DNA of 33,390 nt, from positions 1 to 33,390 of the forward strand of contig ALAO01000067.1 in NCBI GenBank assembly GCA_000307955.1, read 5' to 3'. The position numbers and the translations under genes are program-made. This document shows, one piece after another, positions 1 through 8,254 of this stretch. A model generated the notes under the pieces. That model searched no databases. It was not told the origin of the DNA and saw nothing but the letters and a program-made list of their open reading frames with translations. The stretch comes from Solidesulfovibrio magneticus str. Maddingley MBC34 (GTDB lineage Bacteria; Desulfobacterota; Desulfovibrionia; Desulfovibrionales; Desulfovibrionaceae). Within the stretch, counting starts at the first letter, position 1. Each line of letters opens with the position of its first letter.

Positions 1-1
1 T

Positions 2-57
2 CCGGCGGCCAGGGCTTTGCCCTGGACCCACCGGGGGGATCATCCCCCCGGACCCCG
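2..57. repeat. Palindromic intergenic repeat, left copy
   Basis: Two perfect hairpins lie side by side: CCAGGGC/GCCCTGG (9-15 with 19-25, loop TTT) and a 10-base arm pair with a one-base centre (31-40 with 42-51). The block opens with CCGGCGG and closes with CCCCCCGGACCCC. The same opening and closing words, around a different palindrome, occur in inverted orientation at the right edge of the window (33339-33390). This is typical of a dispersed REP-like repeat. It lies just downstream of the leftward sufB gene and could also work as a transcription end or mRNA stabiliser, which is inference. Confidence 0.7.
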
Positions 58-99
58 GCAAGGTGCATTACGCACATCCAGCGTATGGACGAACTCCGT

Positions 100-1257
100 T
101 TAGAACATGTCCTTTTCGGATTCGCTGATGGTGGCCTCGATAACGTCCTGCAATTCCTTGGGCAAGCCCATGATGTCCACGTTGAGGAAGCCCCGGACGA
201 TGGTGGAGGTGGCCTCCTCCTCGTCGAGTCCCCGGGCCATCAGGTATTCGATCTCTTCCTGGGCGATCTTGCCCACCGCCGCCTCGTGGGACAGCTCCAC
301 GCCATCCACCGAGCCCAGCAGTTCCGGGATGGCGTGGATGACGCCGCCGCCGAGAATAAGCCCCTTGCACTCCAGATGGCCCTTGGCCGGCACGGAATTG
401 CCGCCGATGAAGCCGCGCGCGATGATGGTGCCGCCCGAGGCGATGGTGCGGGAGATGATCTCGCCCTTGGTGTCCGGGGCGTTGAGTTCGATACGGCTGC
501 CGGTGTCCACGTGGGAGCCCTTGGGCGCGACGATGACGGAATTAAACCGCGCCACCGCCCCTTGGCCGTTTAAGCGAATGACCGGGTAGGACTGGAGATC
601 CTTGACGGGCTTAAGGAGCACGTAGTTGTTGATGAAGACGCCGCCCTCTTCCACCGTGCCGCCGGTGCGCGGCCGCACCACCGTGGACTCGGCCCAGTTG
701 TGGATCATGGTGAAGGTGAGCTTGGCGTTCTTGCCGACGAAGATCTCGGTGATGCCCAAGTGGGCCGCGCCCTTGGAACCGTGGGCCACCGAGCAGCCGG
801 TGATGATGTGCAGCTCGGAATCGTCCTCGACGATGATGACGTTGTGGACGTTCTGGCCGATCATGTCGCCCTTGAGGAACAGGCACGACTGCACCGGCTC
901 GACCACCTTGGCGCCCTTCTCGGTGCGCACGAAGTAGCCGCCGTGGAGATTCTCGGCCGCCGACCGGGTGAACTCGTCCTTGTCCTTGTCCACCTGGGTC
1001 CAATAATAGTCCGGCAGACCGTCGTACTTGGCCAGGGCGTCCTTAATGTCGAGGACTTCGACGCCTTTTTGCAGGCTCTTGCAGTGCACGCGGCCGTGGT
1101 CCACCTGGAGGTAGGAGCCGGCGCGCTCGCGCTCTTCCACGTCGATGCCGGACATGAGCATCTCGGCCTTGTCGGCGGCGTCGAGGGTGCGCAGGTCGGC
1201 GATTTCGCCAAGGGTCGAGCCGGAAAACCGGAAATCCTTGAGTTCGATCTTTTCCAT
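100..1257 (-). CDS. sufB: SufB/SufD-family Fe-S cluster scaffold protein
   Basis: The 385-residue product belongs to the SufBD family, the scaffold on which the SUF system builds iron-sulfur clusters in the cytoplasm. The beta-helix core and the family's C-terminal segment (LSHEAAVGKIA, then an EEIEYLMARGL helix) are clear. It is shorter than the roughly 480-residue E. coli SufB and matches the compact SufB-like proteins of anaerobes. The start at 1257 is chosen because AGGAAG lies a few bases upstream; an upstream in-frame start at 1290 would add 11 residues without the family look. It follows sufC after 121 bases, and no sufD, sufS, sufU or sufE is beside it, so it probably forms a two-component SufBC complex. 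Confidence 0.9.
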   Translation of the reverse strand: MEKIELKDFRFSGSTLGEIADLRTLDAADKAEMLMSGIDVEERERAGSYLQVDHGRVHCKSLQKGVEVLDIKDALAKYDGLPDYYWTQVDKDKDEFTRSAAENLHGGYFVRTEKGAKVVEPVQSCLFLKGDMIGQNVHNVIIVEDDSELHIITGCSVAHGSKGAAHLGITEIFVGKNAKLTFTMIHNWAESTVVRPRTGGTVEEGGVFINNYVLLKPVKDLQSYPVIRLNGQGAVARFNSVIVAPKGSHVDTGSRIELNAPDTKGEIISRTIASGGTIIARGFIGGNSVPAKGHLECKGLILGGGVIHAIPELLGSVDGVELSHEAAVGKIAQEEIEYLMARGLDEEEATSTIVRGFLNVDIMGLPKELQDVIEATISESEKDMF

Positions 1258-1342
1258 GGCTTGGCTTCCTAGAGCTCGTGTCGCGGCCACGAACAGCGCC
1301 GAGAGCGTTTCGCGGCCGACAGACGAAAACCGTTAATTTTTC

Positions 1343-1367
1343 TTAAAAAATACTCTCGTATTTTTAA
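1343..1367. promoter_or_regulatory. AT-rich palindrome between sufC and sufB
   Basis: A perfect inverted repeat AAAAATAC-TCTC-GTATTTTT spans 1346-1365 and sits in an otherwise AT-rich gap of 121 bases inside the sufC-sufB unit. Its stem is almost all A-T, so it would make a weak terminator; a protein-binding operator or an mRNA processing site is equally possible. No regulator gene of the Rrf2 type lies nearby. Confidence 0.4.
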
Positions 1368-1378
1368 GGGACGCGACA

Positions 1379-2140
1379 CTAGTTGAGGCAGCGGACGCAT
1401 TCCTGGTAGCCGTGCTGGCTGATGTGGTCCAGGATGTCGCGGGGGTTGGCTTCACAGCACAGGTGGCCGTTATACAGCACCTGCCCCCGGTCGGCGTTCA
1501 AGTATTCGAGGATGTAGCCGGTGTGGGTGATGATAAGGCCCGAGACCGGACGCCGTAGCGCCCGCTGCTGCTTCATGCTGGCCCCGGCCCGAGGTTCCAG
1601 GCCGGCGGTCAGGACTTCGCGCACGGTATGGCCGATGAGCTTCATGTTCTCCAGGTCGACGCCGGATTCCGGCTCGTCGAAAAGGAGCAGATAGGGCTTT
1701 TGGGCCATGAGCTGGAGCAGTTCCGAGCGCTTGATCTCGCCGCCGGAGAAACCGGCGTTGACGTCACGCTCCAAGAACTCGTCCATGTTGACCTTGCGCG
1801 CCAGGGCGTCCACATCGATCTCGCCCTGCCTGGCGCACATGCGCACCAGATGGCGGGTCTTTAAGCCATGGATGGTGGGCGGGCGCTGAAACGACATGCC
1901 CACGCCCAGCCGCGCCCGCTCGTAGATGGGGGCGTGGGTGATGTCATGGCCGCGAAAAAGGATGCGCCCTTTGGTGATTTCGTAGTTGCCAAAGCCCATG
2001 AGCGTCATGAGCAAGGTGGTCTTGCCCGAGCCGTTGGGGCCAAACAGGATGAAGGTTTCGTTGTCGGCAATGTGCAGGTTGATGCCGGAAAGCACCTCGC
2101 GCTCGCCGATTTTGACGTGCAAGTCTTCGATGCGAAGCAT
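1379..2140 (-). CDS. sufC: SufC-family ABC ATPase of Fe-S cluster assembly
   Basis: This 253-residue soluble ABC ATPase has Walker A GPNGSGKTT (residues 34-42), signature FSGGE (131-135) and Walker B LLLFDEPE (151-158), with no membrane segments. SufC drives conformational change of the SufB scaffold by ATP hydrolysis during cluster assembly. It is the first gene of the leftward sufC-sufB pair, and GAGGGA precedes the ATG at 2140. The stretch at about residues 178-196, between Walker B and the switch histidine, is longer than in E. coli SufC and basic, as in the SufC-like proteins of anaerobes. Identification is firm from motifs plus its sufB neighbour. Confidence 0.92.
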   Translation of the reverse strand: MLRIEDLHVKIGEREVLSGINLHIADNETFILFGPNGSGKTTLLMTLMGFGNYEITKGRILFRGHDITHAPIYERARLGVGMSFQRPPTIHGLKTRHLVRMCARQGEIDVDALARKVNMDEFLERDVNAGFSGGEIKRSELLQLMAQKPYLLLFDEPESGVDLENMKLIGHTVREVLTAGLEPRAGASMKQQRALRRPVSGLIITHTGYILEYLNADRGQVLYNGHLCCEANPRDILDHISQHGYQECVRCLN

Positions 2141-2257
2141 GATTCCCTCGCTTTTTGCGCCTTATTGGGCGTTGCTCCGCCTGGGGTCTACGGAAAAACC
2201 CCGGCAAAGTCCACTCATGGAGTCGGAAAGGGTTCCAGCCGGCAGGCCGGGCGGGGA

Positions 2258-2626
2258 TCAGTGGACGTCGTAGGCGCGGACGATGGCCGCCAGCTCGTCG
2301 CAGTCGTAGGGCTTGGCCAAATAGTGGCGCACGCCGTGGCGTTTGAAGAAATCGATGTGCTGGCGCACGCCGTAGCCGGTCAGCACCACGATGGGAATGG
2401 ATTTGACGGACCCGTCGGCCATGCGCACCCGGCCGATGAACTCGCGGCCGTCGATTTCGGGCAGGCGCATGTCGAGAAGCACCAAATCGAAGCGTTCCCG
2501 GACAACCGCTTCCAGGGCGCTTTTGCCGTTGTCGGCCAGGGTGATGCGGTGGCCTTCGTCTTCCAGAGTCTGGCAGGCCAGGGTGGCGTGATTGACGTCG
2601 TCTTCGGCAAGTAAAATACGCAACAT
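2258..2626 (-). CDS. Single-domain (CheY-like) response regulator
   Basis: The 122-residue product is a lone receiver domain: acidic pair E8-D9-D10, phosphoacceptor D52 in LVLLDMRLPEIDG, conserved T83 (VVLTGYG) and K105 (LAKPYD). There is no output domain, so it should work by docking to another protein or by passing on phosphate. The start at 2626 is chosen because the receiver fold begins there and GGAGGAA lies upstream; an in-frame extension to 2740 lacks protein character. No sensor kinase is adjacent, so it is an orphan, with partner unknown. It lies 117 bases upstream of sufC on the same strand. Confidence 0.9.
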   Translation of the reverse strand: MLRILLAEDDVNHATLACQTLEDEGHRITLADNGKSALEAVVRERFDLVLLDMRLPEIDGREFIGRVRMADGSVKSIPIVVLTGYGVRQHIDFFKRHGVRHYLAKPYDCDELAAIVRAYDVH

Positions 2627-3181
2627 AAATTGCCGTTCCTCCCTGCTCATTCTAAAGCAGGAAACGTGCCGTGTTACACCCTCAAACAACAGGCTGAATT
2701 TATAGATTTTTTCACGAGTGCTAGACACCTCGGAAAGCAAAAAGTCCTATTTTACGATAAAACAGGAAAATCGTATAACCCTTTTATCAGGTTTCCCGTG
2801 GCGCAGGCAAGCGCTGTCCGATGCTCGCCCACGTTGTCGCCCTGCCGGTCAACGAAGCCCGGCCGTTCCGCAAGGACGCTCCGGCGGCGGCCGGTGAAAG
2901 GCAAAGCCGGGCTTTGCCAGGCCGCGCCAAGCACGGCCTGGGCTCCAAGTCGCGGCCTTGAAACACGTGTCCTCGCCTTGGCTGGCAAGACGAGGAACAC
3001 GGGCATTTCTCAAAACCACCAGCGCGGCTGAGGATGCGCGGACTGGCGGCATCAACCGTCGTTGGCGGGCAAAGGCCAAAGAGGCTCGGTGACGTGTTTG
3101 AAAGAAGGCCCGGGGCGCTGGCATACCGGCGGATGCAGGCACAGGCCAAAACGGCTGTCCCCGGGGCGTCAGGGATGCCGT
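2627..3181. other. Gene-free stretch with hairpins
   Basis: No convincing gene is seen in these 555 bases. The first 150 bases are AT-rich and probably hold the promoter of the response regulator; a TATAAA on the minus strand near 2700 is the best -10 candidate but lacks a clear -35. Further right are a palindrome GGCAAAGCC-G-GGCTTTGCC (2900-2918) and a longer hairpin at 2967-3000. Confidence 0.6.
2967..3000. repeat. Long imperfect hairpin
   Basis: GTGT-CCTCG (2967-2975) pairs with CGAGG-ACAC (2991-3000) with one bulged base, and inside it CTTG (2977-2980) pairs with CAAG (2986-2989) around a 5-base loop. No T-run follows on either strand, so it is not a classical terminator. It may be part of a structured RNA or a decayed repeat. 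Confidence 0.45.
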
Positions 3182-4330
3182 TTAGGCGCGGCGGGGCGCG
3201 GCTGTTCGAGCGCCCACGGCAAAGCCGTAGAGACGGGGAACAAGCTTTGAGAGGGCCTCGGCCACAAGCCAAAGGCCGATGATGACGGCCAATCCGCTGC
3301 CGAAATAAAACACCACCTGCTGCACGTCGCCGACCGGCCGCCAGATGGCCAAAAGCCGCGTTTGCAACACGGAGATGGTCGGCTCATGGGCCAGGTAGAC
3401 GAAAAAGCTGTGCCGGCCCATGCGGGCGAGCAACTTGCTGTCGCGGATCAGGGAAAAAGCCGAGGCGCGCCAGAAGGCGGCGATGCCCAGGACCAGGTTG
3501 GCCTTGAAACAAAACTGGCGCACGCCCTCGTCGGTAAAGCCCAGGGACGTCCAGAAAACCAGCACCACGGTCAGCAGGCAAAAGGCCCAGATGGCCGCCC
3601 GCTGCCACCAGGACACGCCGGCAAGGGGCAACCGAAAGCGGGCGACATAACCGCCGAGATAGAAAGCGAACATGTCGCCGGCATAGGAGTACGGCCCTTC
3701 GGACAGGCCGGTCCAGAGAAGAAAAAAGGCGACGAGGCCCACGCCCGGGGCTTCCTTGAAAAAGACCAGAAAGACCGGCGAGAACAGGAACACGACGAGC
3801 AGGTCGCGCAAAAACCACAACGGATAGTTGATGGGCGTGGTGCCCAGGCCAAACGTCTTGGTGAAAAGCCCTTCGCCGACCAGGAAATTCCACGAGCCCA
3901 TCATCTCGATGCTGCCGACAAAATAGAACCAGGCAGCCAGGCCGGCGTTAAAAAGGATATAGGGCACAAGCACCGAGAGAAATTTCTTGCGCAACATGTC
4001 GCCGTAGGCGGCCAGGGACAGGTCAAACTTGCGCAGGAACAAAAAGCCGGAGATGGCGAAGAAAAGCGGCACGGCCACAAAATCCACATGGCCGTTCAAG
4101 ACTTCGAGCATAAGCTTGGCCAAGGGGCCTGTCTCGCCGGCAATGCGCACGGTGATGCCGCGTGCGCCATGGGCCAGGACAATAAGGCCGATGAGGATGA
4201 TGCGCAGCGCCTCGATGCGCTTGGAAACATCGCGGTCAATGGGGTCATGGACCGGCCCGAGCATCCAGGCCGGCTTGGCGGATTCGATCACGGGGGTGAA
4301 CTCCTGGTCGTGCGCCGCGGGACGCGGCAT
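3182..4330 (-). CDS. Membrane acyltransferase, acyltransferase-3 family
   Basis: The 382-residue product is a polytopic inner-membrane protein of the acyltransferase-3 (OafA-like) family, which transfers acetyl or other acyl groups to sugars of surface polysaccharides or to small molecules. The family signature RIEALRIILIGLIVLAHG (residues 38-55, with the key histidine at 54) is present, followed by about ten hydrophobic segments. The start at 4330 lies 3 bases after the stop of the 67-residue gene, which suggests translational coupling; an internal ATG at 4264 would also keep the signature. The substrate cannot be told from the sequence, and no polysaccharide cluster surrounds it. Confidence 0.85.
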   Translation of the reverse strand: MPRPAAHDQEFTPVIESAKPAWMLGPVHDPIDRDVSKRIEALRIILIGLIVLAHGARGITVRIAGETGPLAKLMLEVLNGHVDFVAVPLFFAISGFLFLRKFDLSLAAYGDMLRKKFLSVLVPYILFNAGLAAWFYFVGSIEMMGSWNFLVGEGLFTKTFGLGTTPINYPLWFLRDLLVVFLFSPVFLVFFKEAPGVGLVAFFLLWTGLSEGPYSYAGDMFAFYLGGYVARFRLPLAGVSWWQRAAIWAFCLLTVVLVFWTSLGFTDEGVRQFCFKANLVLGIAAFWRASAFSLIRDSKLLARMGRHSFFVYLAHEPTISVLQTRLLAIWRPVGDVQQVVFYFGSGLAVIIGLWLVAEALSKLVPRLYGFAVGARTAAPRRA

Positions 4331-4333
4331 GGA

Positions 4334-4537
4334 TCAGTGGGCGTAGGCGAGCATCTTGCGCAGTCGGGCTGGGGTCACGGAATAGCCCTCCTCGCGCAGG
4401 ATGCGCACGAAGCTGTCGATGATGCACTGCGTGGCGAAATCTTTCTTCGTAATGCTTTGGGAATGCATGATCTCCCGCAACACAAGATCAATCATGTAGA
4501 CGCAGTGGGCGATTTCCTTGATGTCCTTGTCCGACAT
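4334..4537 (-). CDS. Small unknown protein, 67 residues
   Basis: I do not recognise this protein. It is soluble and mostly helical in appearance, with mixed charge, two cysteines (C12, C38) and a basic C-terminal end (ARLRKMLAYAH). It lies directly upstream of the acyltransferase with a 3-base gap on the same strand, so the two are very likely co-transcribed. The ribosome site is weak (GTGAG). Codon use looks like that of its neighbours, which supports a real gene. A regulatory or accessory role to the acyltransferase is only inference from position. Confidence 0.65.
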   Translation of the reverse strand: MSDKDIKEIAHCVYMIDLVLREIMHSQSITKKDFATQCIIDSFVRILREEGYSVTPARLRKMLAYAH

Positions 4538-4869
4538 GGCATCTCACGGCGAGCGCGGCTTTGGGAATCAGGCTCCGGCAGCGGCAACAACTCCGCTATA
4601 AGCCTGACCGCCAAGGCATCATTGCCTTTTTTCAACATGAAGGCAACCACGCCCCCTTTCCCCGCCAGGCGGACGTCCAGACGCGACCACGACTTGCCCT
4701 GCCTCAACCCAATGCAAGACCGTCTGGAAAGCCGCGCGTTTGGGAACGACAAAAAGATCGGCAACAAGCCGGAGCACGGGGAGAAATGGCCGCAAGGGAT
4801 TGTAGGGCGTTGCCAACGGAAGTCCCCGGGCCGCCAGAGGCGGGGCCAGGCAACCGCGCGAACTTGGCG
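4538..4869. other. Gene-free stretch
   Basis: No gene was found in these 332 bases. One hairpin is present, TTGCCTT/AAGGCAA with an 11-base loop (about 4620-4646), with a short T-run inside the loop side rather than after the stem. The stretch probably contains the promoter of the leftward 67-residue gene, but no clear -35/-10 pair stands out. Confidence 0.5.
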
Positions 4870-5175
4870 TCAAATTTCGGGAGCGACGCCCTGGCCGACG
4901 ACCATCCGGCGAAAGCCCGCCCCGTCCACCAGCCCCTGGCGGTAAGCCAGGGAGACGTACTCCCGACGGACGCGGTCGATGAGCCGCTCCATGTCCCCGA
5001 CCAGACCGCGCGCCGCCTCGCCGGCGTCCTCGCGGGCCAGGGCCTCCAGGGCGGCCAGGCTGTCTTGCAGCTCCTTGAGATGAATGGCCAGTTCGCCGTC
5101 GAGTCCCTGGACACTGACCAGATCGTCGATGCGCGACTGCACCAATTCCGGCAAATGCGCCTTGCAGGTGTCCAT
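4870..5175 (-). CDS. Unknown helical protein, 101 residues
   Basis: The start at 5175 is set by a very strong ribosome site, GGGGGGAGG, five to six bases upstream. The product is acidic to neutral and looks almost wholly alpha-helical, with heptad-like leucine and isoleucine spacing (ELVQSRIDDLV, HLKELQDSLAALEAL, GDMERLIDRVRREYV), so a coiled-coil or helical-bundle fold is likely. A longer in-frame reading back to 5427 has no protein character. I cannot assign a family. It follows the ADP-ribosylglycohydrolase on the same strand, with the doubtful 76-residue reading frame between them. Confidence 0.7.
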   Translation of the reverse strand: MDTCKAHLPELVQSRIDDLVSVQGLDGELAIHLKELQDSLAALEALAREDAGEAARGLVGDMERLIDRVRREYVSLAYRQGLVDGAGFRRMVVGQGVAPEI

Positions 5176-5251
5176 GTCCTCCCCCCTGACGGCAGGGAGC
5201 CGCCGGTTGCGCCCGGGATGCCTCCGGGCGGGTTTGGCACGATGGCCTAGC

Positions 5252-5482
5252 CTATAGCGCAATGCCGAGGCGGTGTAAAATGCCGGGCAACCTCCCGGGC
5301 AGGCGTATGCCGGCGTCCGCGTCGGCCAGGCGAACGCCCCGGGCGCGCCAGAGGCCGTCGGCCGAGCGTTTGAGATGCAAACGCCCCTGCCTCGCCCGTG
5401 ACAGCCAGGGCGAAACAACGGGATCATCCTTTAAGTCGGGCGAAAAGCCGCCCAGGCAAGCGACCTCAGGAACGAACGTCAA
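5252..5482 (-). CDS. Possible 76-residue protein with TTG start
   Basis: A reading frame with third-position GC bias starts at a TTG that overlaps the last 17 bases of the ADP-ribosylglycohydrolase gene, on the same strand. The product (LGGFSPDLKDDPVVSPWLS, then a basic, leucine-rich half) has a plausible soluble composition, and the frame fills an otherwise empty 290-base gap. There is no ATG or GTG alternative and no clear ribosome site, so it could only be made by coupling to the upstream gene. It may be real, a remnant, or chance in GC-rich DNA. Confidence 0.35.
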   Translation of the reverse strand: MTFVPEVACLGGFSPDLKDDPVVSPWLSRARQGRLHLKRSADGLWRARGVRLADADAGIRLPGRLPGILHRLGIAL

Positions 5483-6380
5483 GCGCTTGGAGGTCAGCCT
5501 CGATGCGCGTCCGGGCGACCAGGCCGGCCAGCCAGGCCTCGGCTAGCCCGTCCAGGCCCGTTGCCGCGCCGACGAGCATACCGGCGAGCAGTCCCCGGGC
5601 GGCGCTGTCGCCGCCGGCCATGACGTTCTGGCGCAGGCAGCCGGACAGGTCGTAAGGATAGCGGGCCACGAGGTGGATGACCGCGGGCATGGCCTCGTCG
5701 ATATGGCAGGTCTGGCCCAGGGCGGCGATGGCGTCCACGGTATCGTCGGCGGCGGCATTAAGGCCGGCGGCCAGCCATTGGCCGATGGGGGCGCTGGCGT
5801 AGCCGGCCTCGGCGGCCAAGCGCAGGGCATCCACCGGAGTCTTGCCGCCCAGCACGGCCCGGGCGGCCCGGGCAAAAAATTCGGCCGCCTCGATGACCCG
5901 GGCATGGTTGTGGGTCATCTTGGTCTGGCTGCGGGCAGCGTCCACCAGGGCGGGCAGATCGTGAGCCAGGGCGAAGACCAGGGGAGCGATGCGGGCCGCG
6001 CCGGCCAAATCGTTGGAATTGGACCCGGAATTGGCCGGGCTTTCGCCAAAGTCGAAGATTTTGAGCGTCATGCGGGTGGCGCCGTCGATATAGCCGGCGT
6101 AACCGTCAAAGAGCTTTCGCCAACGGGCGGCGAAGTCGTCCAGGTCAAAGCCGCCGCACGCGGCCAGGGAGTCAAGGAGGACCAACGTCTGGTCGCCGTA
6201 ATGCGTCAGTTCGCCGGCCTTTTTGCCTTCGTGGTAACCGCCGGCAGGCGGATCGGCATAGCCGGAAACCTGGCCAAACCGGTCGGCCAGGGCCACGGTG
6301 TCGTACTCCCAGTGAGGCCCCAGGGCCAAAGCGTCGCCCATAAACGAAGCCCACACCATGGCTCGTGCATTGTCAGACAT
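5466..6380 (-). CDS. ADP-ribosylglycohydrolase family protein
   Basis: The 304-residue product has the all-helical ARH fold: an N-terminal ASFMGDALALGPHWEYD segment (residues 11-27) and a C-terminal metal-site motif GGDSAA (256-261). Family members remove ADP-ribose from arginine, serine or small molecules using two Mg ions. The usual T-D-D metal triad near residue 62 reads YGDQT here (61-65), so metal binding or substrate may differ. The start at 6380 has GGGGGAT upstream; a longer frame to 6458 adds an unlikely leader. No nitrogenase or DraT gene is nearby, so a DraG role is not supported; the target is unknown. Confidence 0.85.
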   Translation of the reverse strand: MSDNARAMVWASFMGDALALGPHWEYDTVALADRFGQVSGYADPPAGGYHEGKKAGELTHYGDQTLVLLDSLAACGGFDLDDFAARWRKLFDGYAGYIDGATRMTLKIFDFGESPANSGSNSNDLAGAARIAPLVFALAHDLPALVDAARSQTKMTHNHARVIEAAEFFARAARAVLGGKTPVDALRLAAEAGYASAPIGQWLAAGLNAAADDTVDAIAALGQTCHIDEAMPAVIHLVARYPYDLSGCLRQNVMAGGDSAARGLLAGMLVGAATGLDGLAEAWLAGLVARTRIEADLQALDVRS

Positions 6381-6467
6381 GGCTATCCCCCAATCTTGCC
6401 ATACCCTACCGCATCGCTCGGAAAAAACCAAGGGATTTTCCGGCACGGATACGAGCAATGAGCCCTC

Positions 6468-7148
6468 TCACGACAAATCGTCGTCCAGATCGACAATCCC
6501 CAAGCGGGCGGCGTAGCGCACCAGTTCGGCCAGGTTGGCCAGCCCCAGCTTGCCGCAGATGTTGGCCCTATGGTTTTCCACGGTCTTTTTGGAAATAAAC
6601 AGCTCGGCCGCGATGGCGGCCACGGCGCGTCCTTCGGCCAAAAGCCGCAGGATCTGCTGTTCGCGCCGGGTGAGACCGTCATAGGCCGGATCGCGGGGGC
6701 CGGTCTTGCGGGCAGCGTATTCGTCCAGACGCAGGAGCACTTGCGGCGTGATGGCCGCGTCGAGATACCGCTCGCCCCGAAGCACGGCCTCGATGGCCGC
6801 GACCAGGCTCGTGGCGGCGGAATCCTTGACCACGTAGCCCATGGCTCCGGCCCGGAAACAGGCGGCCACCAAGTCCAGGCGGGCGTGCATGGTGACCATC
6901 ACCACCCGGCACTCCGGGCCTAGTCCGGCCACGCGGCCGGCCACGTCCACCCCGCTGCCGCCGGCCAGGCCCACGTCAAGGAGCAGCACGTCCGGGGCGA
7001 GATCACGCACGAGGCCGACCGCGCCGGCCGCGTCGGCCGCCTGGCCGACCACCTCGAACCGGGGATCGGCGGCCAAGATGGCGGCCAAGCCCTGGCGCAT
7101 CAGGCCGTGGTCGTCGGCAATGGCGATACGCGCCCGTTTCGCGCTCAC
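6468..7148 (-). CDS. NarL/LuxR-type response regulator
   Basis: The 226-residue product has a receiver domain (D12-D13 pocket, phosphoacceptor D58 in VLLLDVG, lysine in YVVKDSA) and a C-terminal LuxR-type helix-turn-helix (LTRREQQILRLLAEG ... SKKTVENHRANICGKL). It should bind DNA when phosphorylated by the kinase encoded just upstream. The start is a GTG at 7148 that overlaps the TGA of the kinase gene (GTGA), a typical coupling arrangement. Its 3' end is 87 bases from the start of the ADP-ribosylglycohydrolase gene, which may belong to the same transcript. Target genes are unknown. Confidence 0.92.
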   Translation of the reverse strand: MSAKRARIAIADDHGLMRQGLAAILAADPRFEVVGQAADAAGAVGLVRDLAPDVLLLDVGLAGGSGVDVAGRVAGLGPECRVVMVTMHARLDLVAACFRAGAMGYVVKDSAATSLVAAIEAVLRGERYLDAAITPQVLLRLDEYAARKTGPRDPAYDGLTRREQQILRLLAEGRAVAAIAAELFISKKTVENHRANICGKLGLANLAELVRYAARLGIVDLDDDLS

Positions 7149-8254
7149 GGGGCTGCCTCGGCCAGGGGAATCTCGGCCTTGATGCGCGTGCCGTGGCCCG
7201 GGCGCGAGCGGATGGCCAACCGGCCGCCGAGCAGGCGCACCCGCTCGCCCATGCTCCAAAGGCCCATGCGCTTTTCGCACAGCGCCTCGGGCAATCGGGC
7301 CTCGGGATCAAAGCCCTGGCCGTCGTCGGCGACCCGCAGCAGCAGCAGCGGGTGGGAGGCGACCAGGCGGGCCACGATGCGCGTTCCCCGGCCATGGCGG
7401 CAGGCGTTGGTCAGAGCTTCCTGAAGCACCCGGTAGACGGCCAGGGCGGTGTCGAAGCCCACGGTCAGGCGCTCCAGGCCATCGGCGGAAAATTCCACGG
7501 CAAGACCGGTGCGGGCGGCGGTGTCACGGCAAAGGGCGGCGGCAGCCTCGGCCAGTCCCAGGCGGTCCAGGACCGGCGGCAGCAGGTCGCCGGCCAGGTG
7601 GCGCAGGCTGGCGATGGCCGCGCCCAGCCGGGCCGAGCTGTCGCGCAGCACTTCCCCGGAAGCGGCGTCGGGCAGCGGCTCCTTGGCGGCGAGCAGCCGT
7701 TCCAGGCCCATGCGGGCCAGGGACAGATGCTGGCCCACGTCGTCGTGAAGTTCCCGGGCGATGCGCTGGCGCTCGGTCTCCTGGGCCTTGATGAGTTCCT
7801 GAGAGAGCCGGCGCAGGCGTTCCTCGGCCCGACGCGAGGCGATGATGCGGCCGAGGTGTTCGGCCAGGGCATCCAGGAGATGGCGTTCCTCGCGCAAAAA
7901 GGGGCCTTCGTCGGCGGGCGGACGCTTGTCCAGATAGCCGACCTCGATACGCCCCACGGTCTCGCCGCCGATAACCACGGCGCTTTCCTGGCGGGCCGCC
8001 GGACGCCGCCAGTTGGGCGTGGCGAAGGTCTGGCCGCCAAGGCTTAGGCGCACGCAGGCCGTCTCGGGATACTGCCAGGCCCGGGCGGCCACGGCACATG
8101 CCCCGGCCAGGATGCCGGAAAGGGCCAGTTCCTGGCGCTGGGACAGCCGGGTGATCTCGTAGAGGCAGTCGAGTTCCTTGACCCGTTCGCGCAGGGCGGC
8201 CAGGGTCCGGGCGTGTTCGTCGGAGTCGGGGGCGGGCGTGGCGTTGGCGTGCAT
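7145..8254 (-). CDS. NarX/DegS-type sensor histidine kinase
   Basis: The 369-residue product has an N-terminal GAF-like sensing region (about residues 40-140), a HisKA_3 dimerisation helix with the phosphorylated H170 (ERQRIARELHDDVGQHLS), and a HATPase domain (N-box EALTNACRHG, G-box ADDGQGF). There are no membrane segments, so it senses something in the cytoplasm. It pairs with the overlapping NarL-type regulator. The start at 8254 has a weak ribosome site; an in-frame ATG at 8329 has a much better one (GGGGGAAAAAG) and would add 25 less protein-like residues, so the true start is open. Confidence 0.9.
   Translation of the reverse strand: MHANATPAPDSDEHARTLAALRERVKELDCLYEITRLSQRQELALSGILAGACAVAARAWQYPETACVRLSLGGQTFATPNWRRPAARQESAVVIGGETVGRIEVGYLDKRPPADEGPFLREERHLLDALAEHLGRIIASRRAEERLRRLSQELIKAQETERQRIARELHDDVGQHLSLARMGLERLLAAKEPLPDAASGEVLRDSSARLGAAIASLRHLAGDLLPPVLDRLGLAEAAAALCRDTAARTGLAVEFSADGLERLTVGFDTALAVYRVLQEALTNACRHGRGTRIVARLVASHPLLLLRVADDGQGFDPEARLPEALCEKRMGLWSMGERVRLLGGRLAIRSRPGHGTRIKAEIPLAEAAP

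Noticed and set aside
2900-2918. GGCAAAGCC palindrome as a terminator
   Set aside because: No T-run follows on either strand and no gene ends close by.
3362-4945. A 527-residue plus-strand frame across the acyltransferase
   Set aside because: It runs antisense to a clear membrane acyltransferase and has a Gln/Gly/Lys/His-rich composition typical of complement frames.
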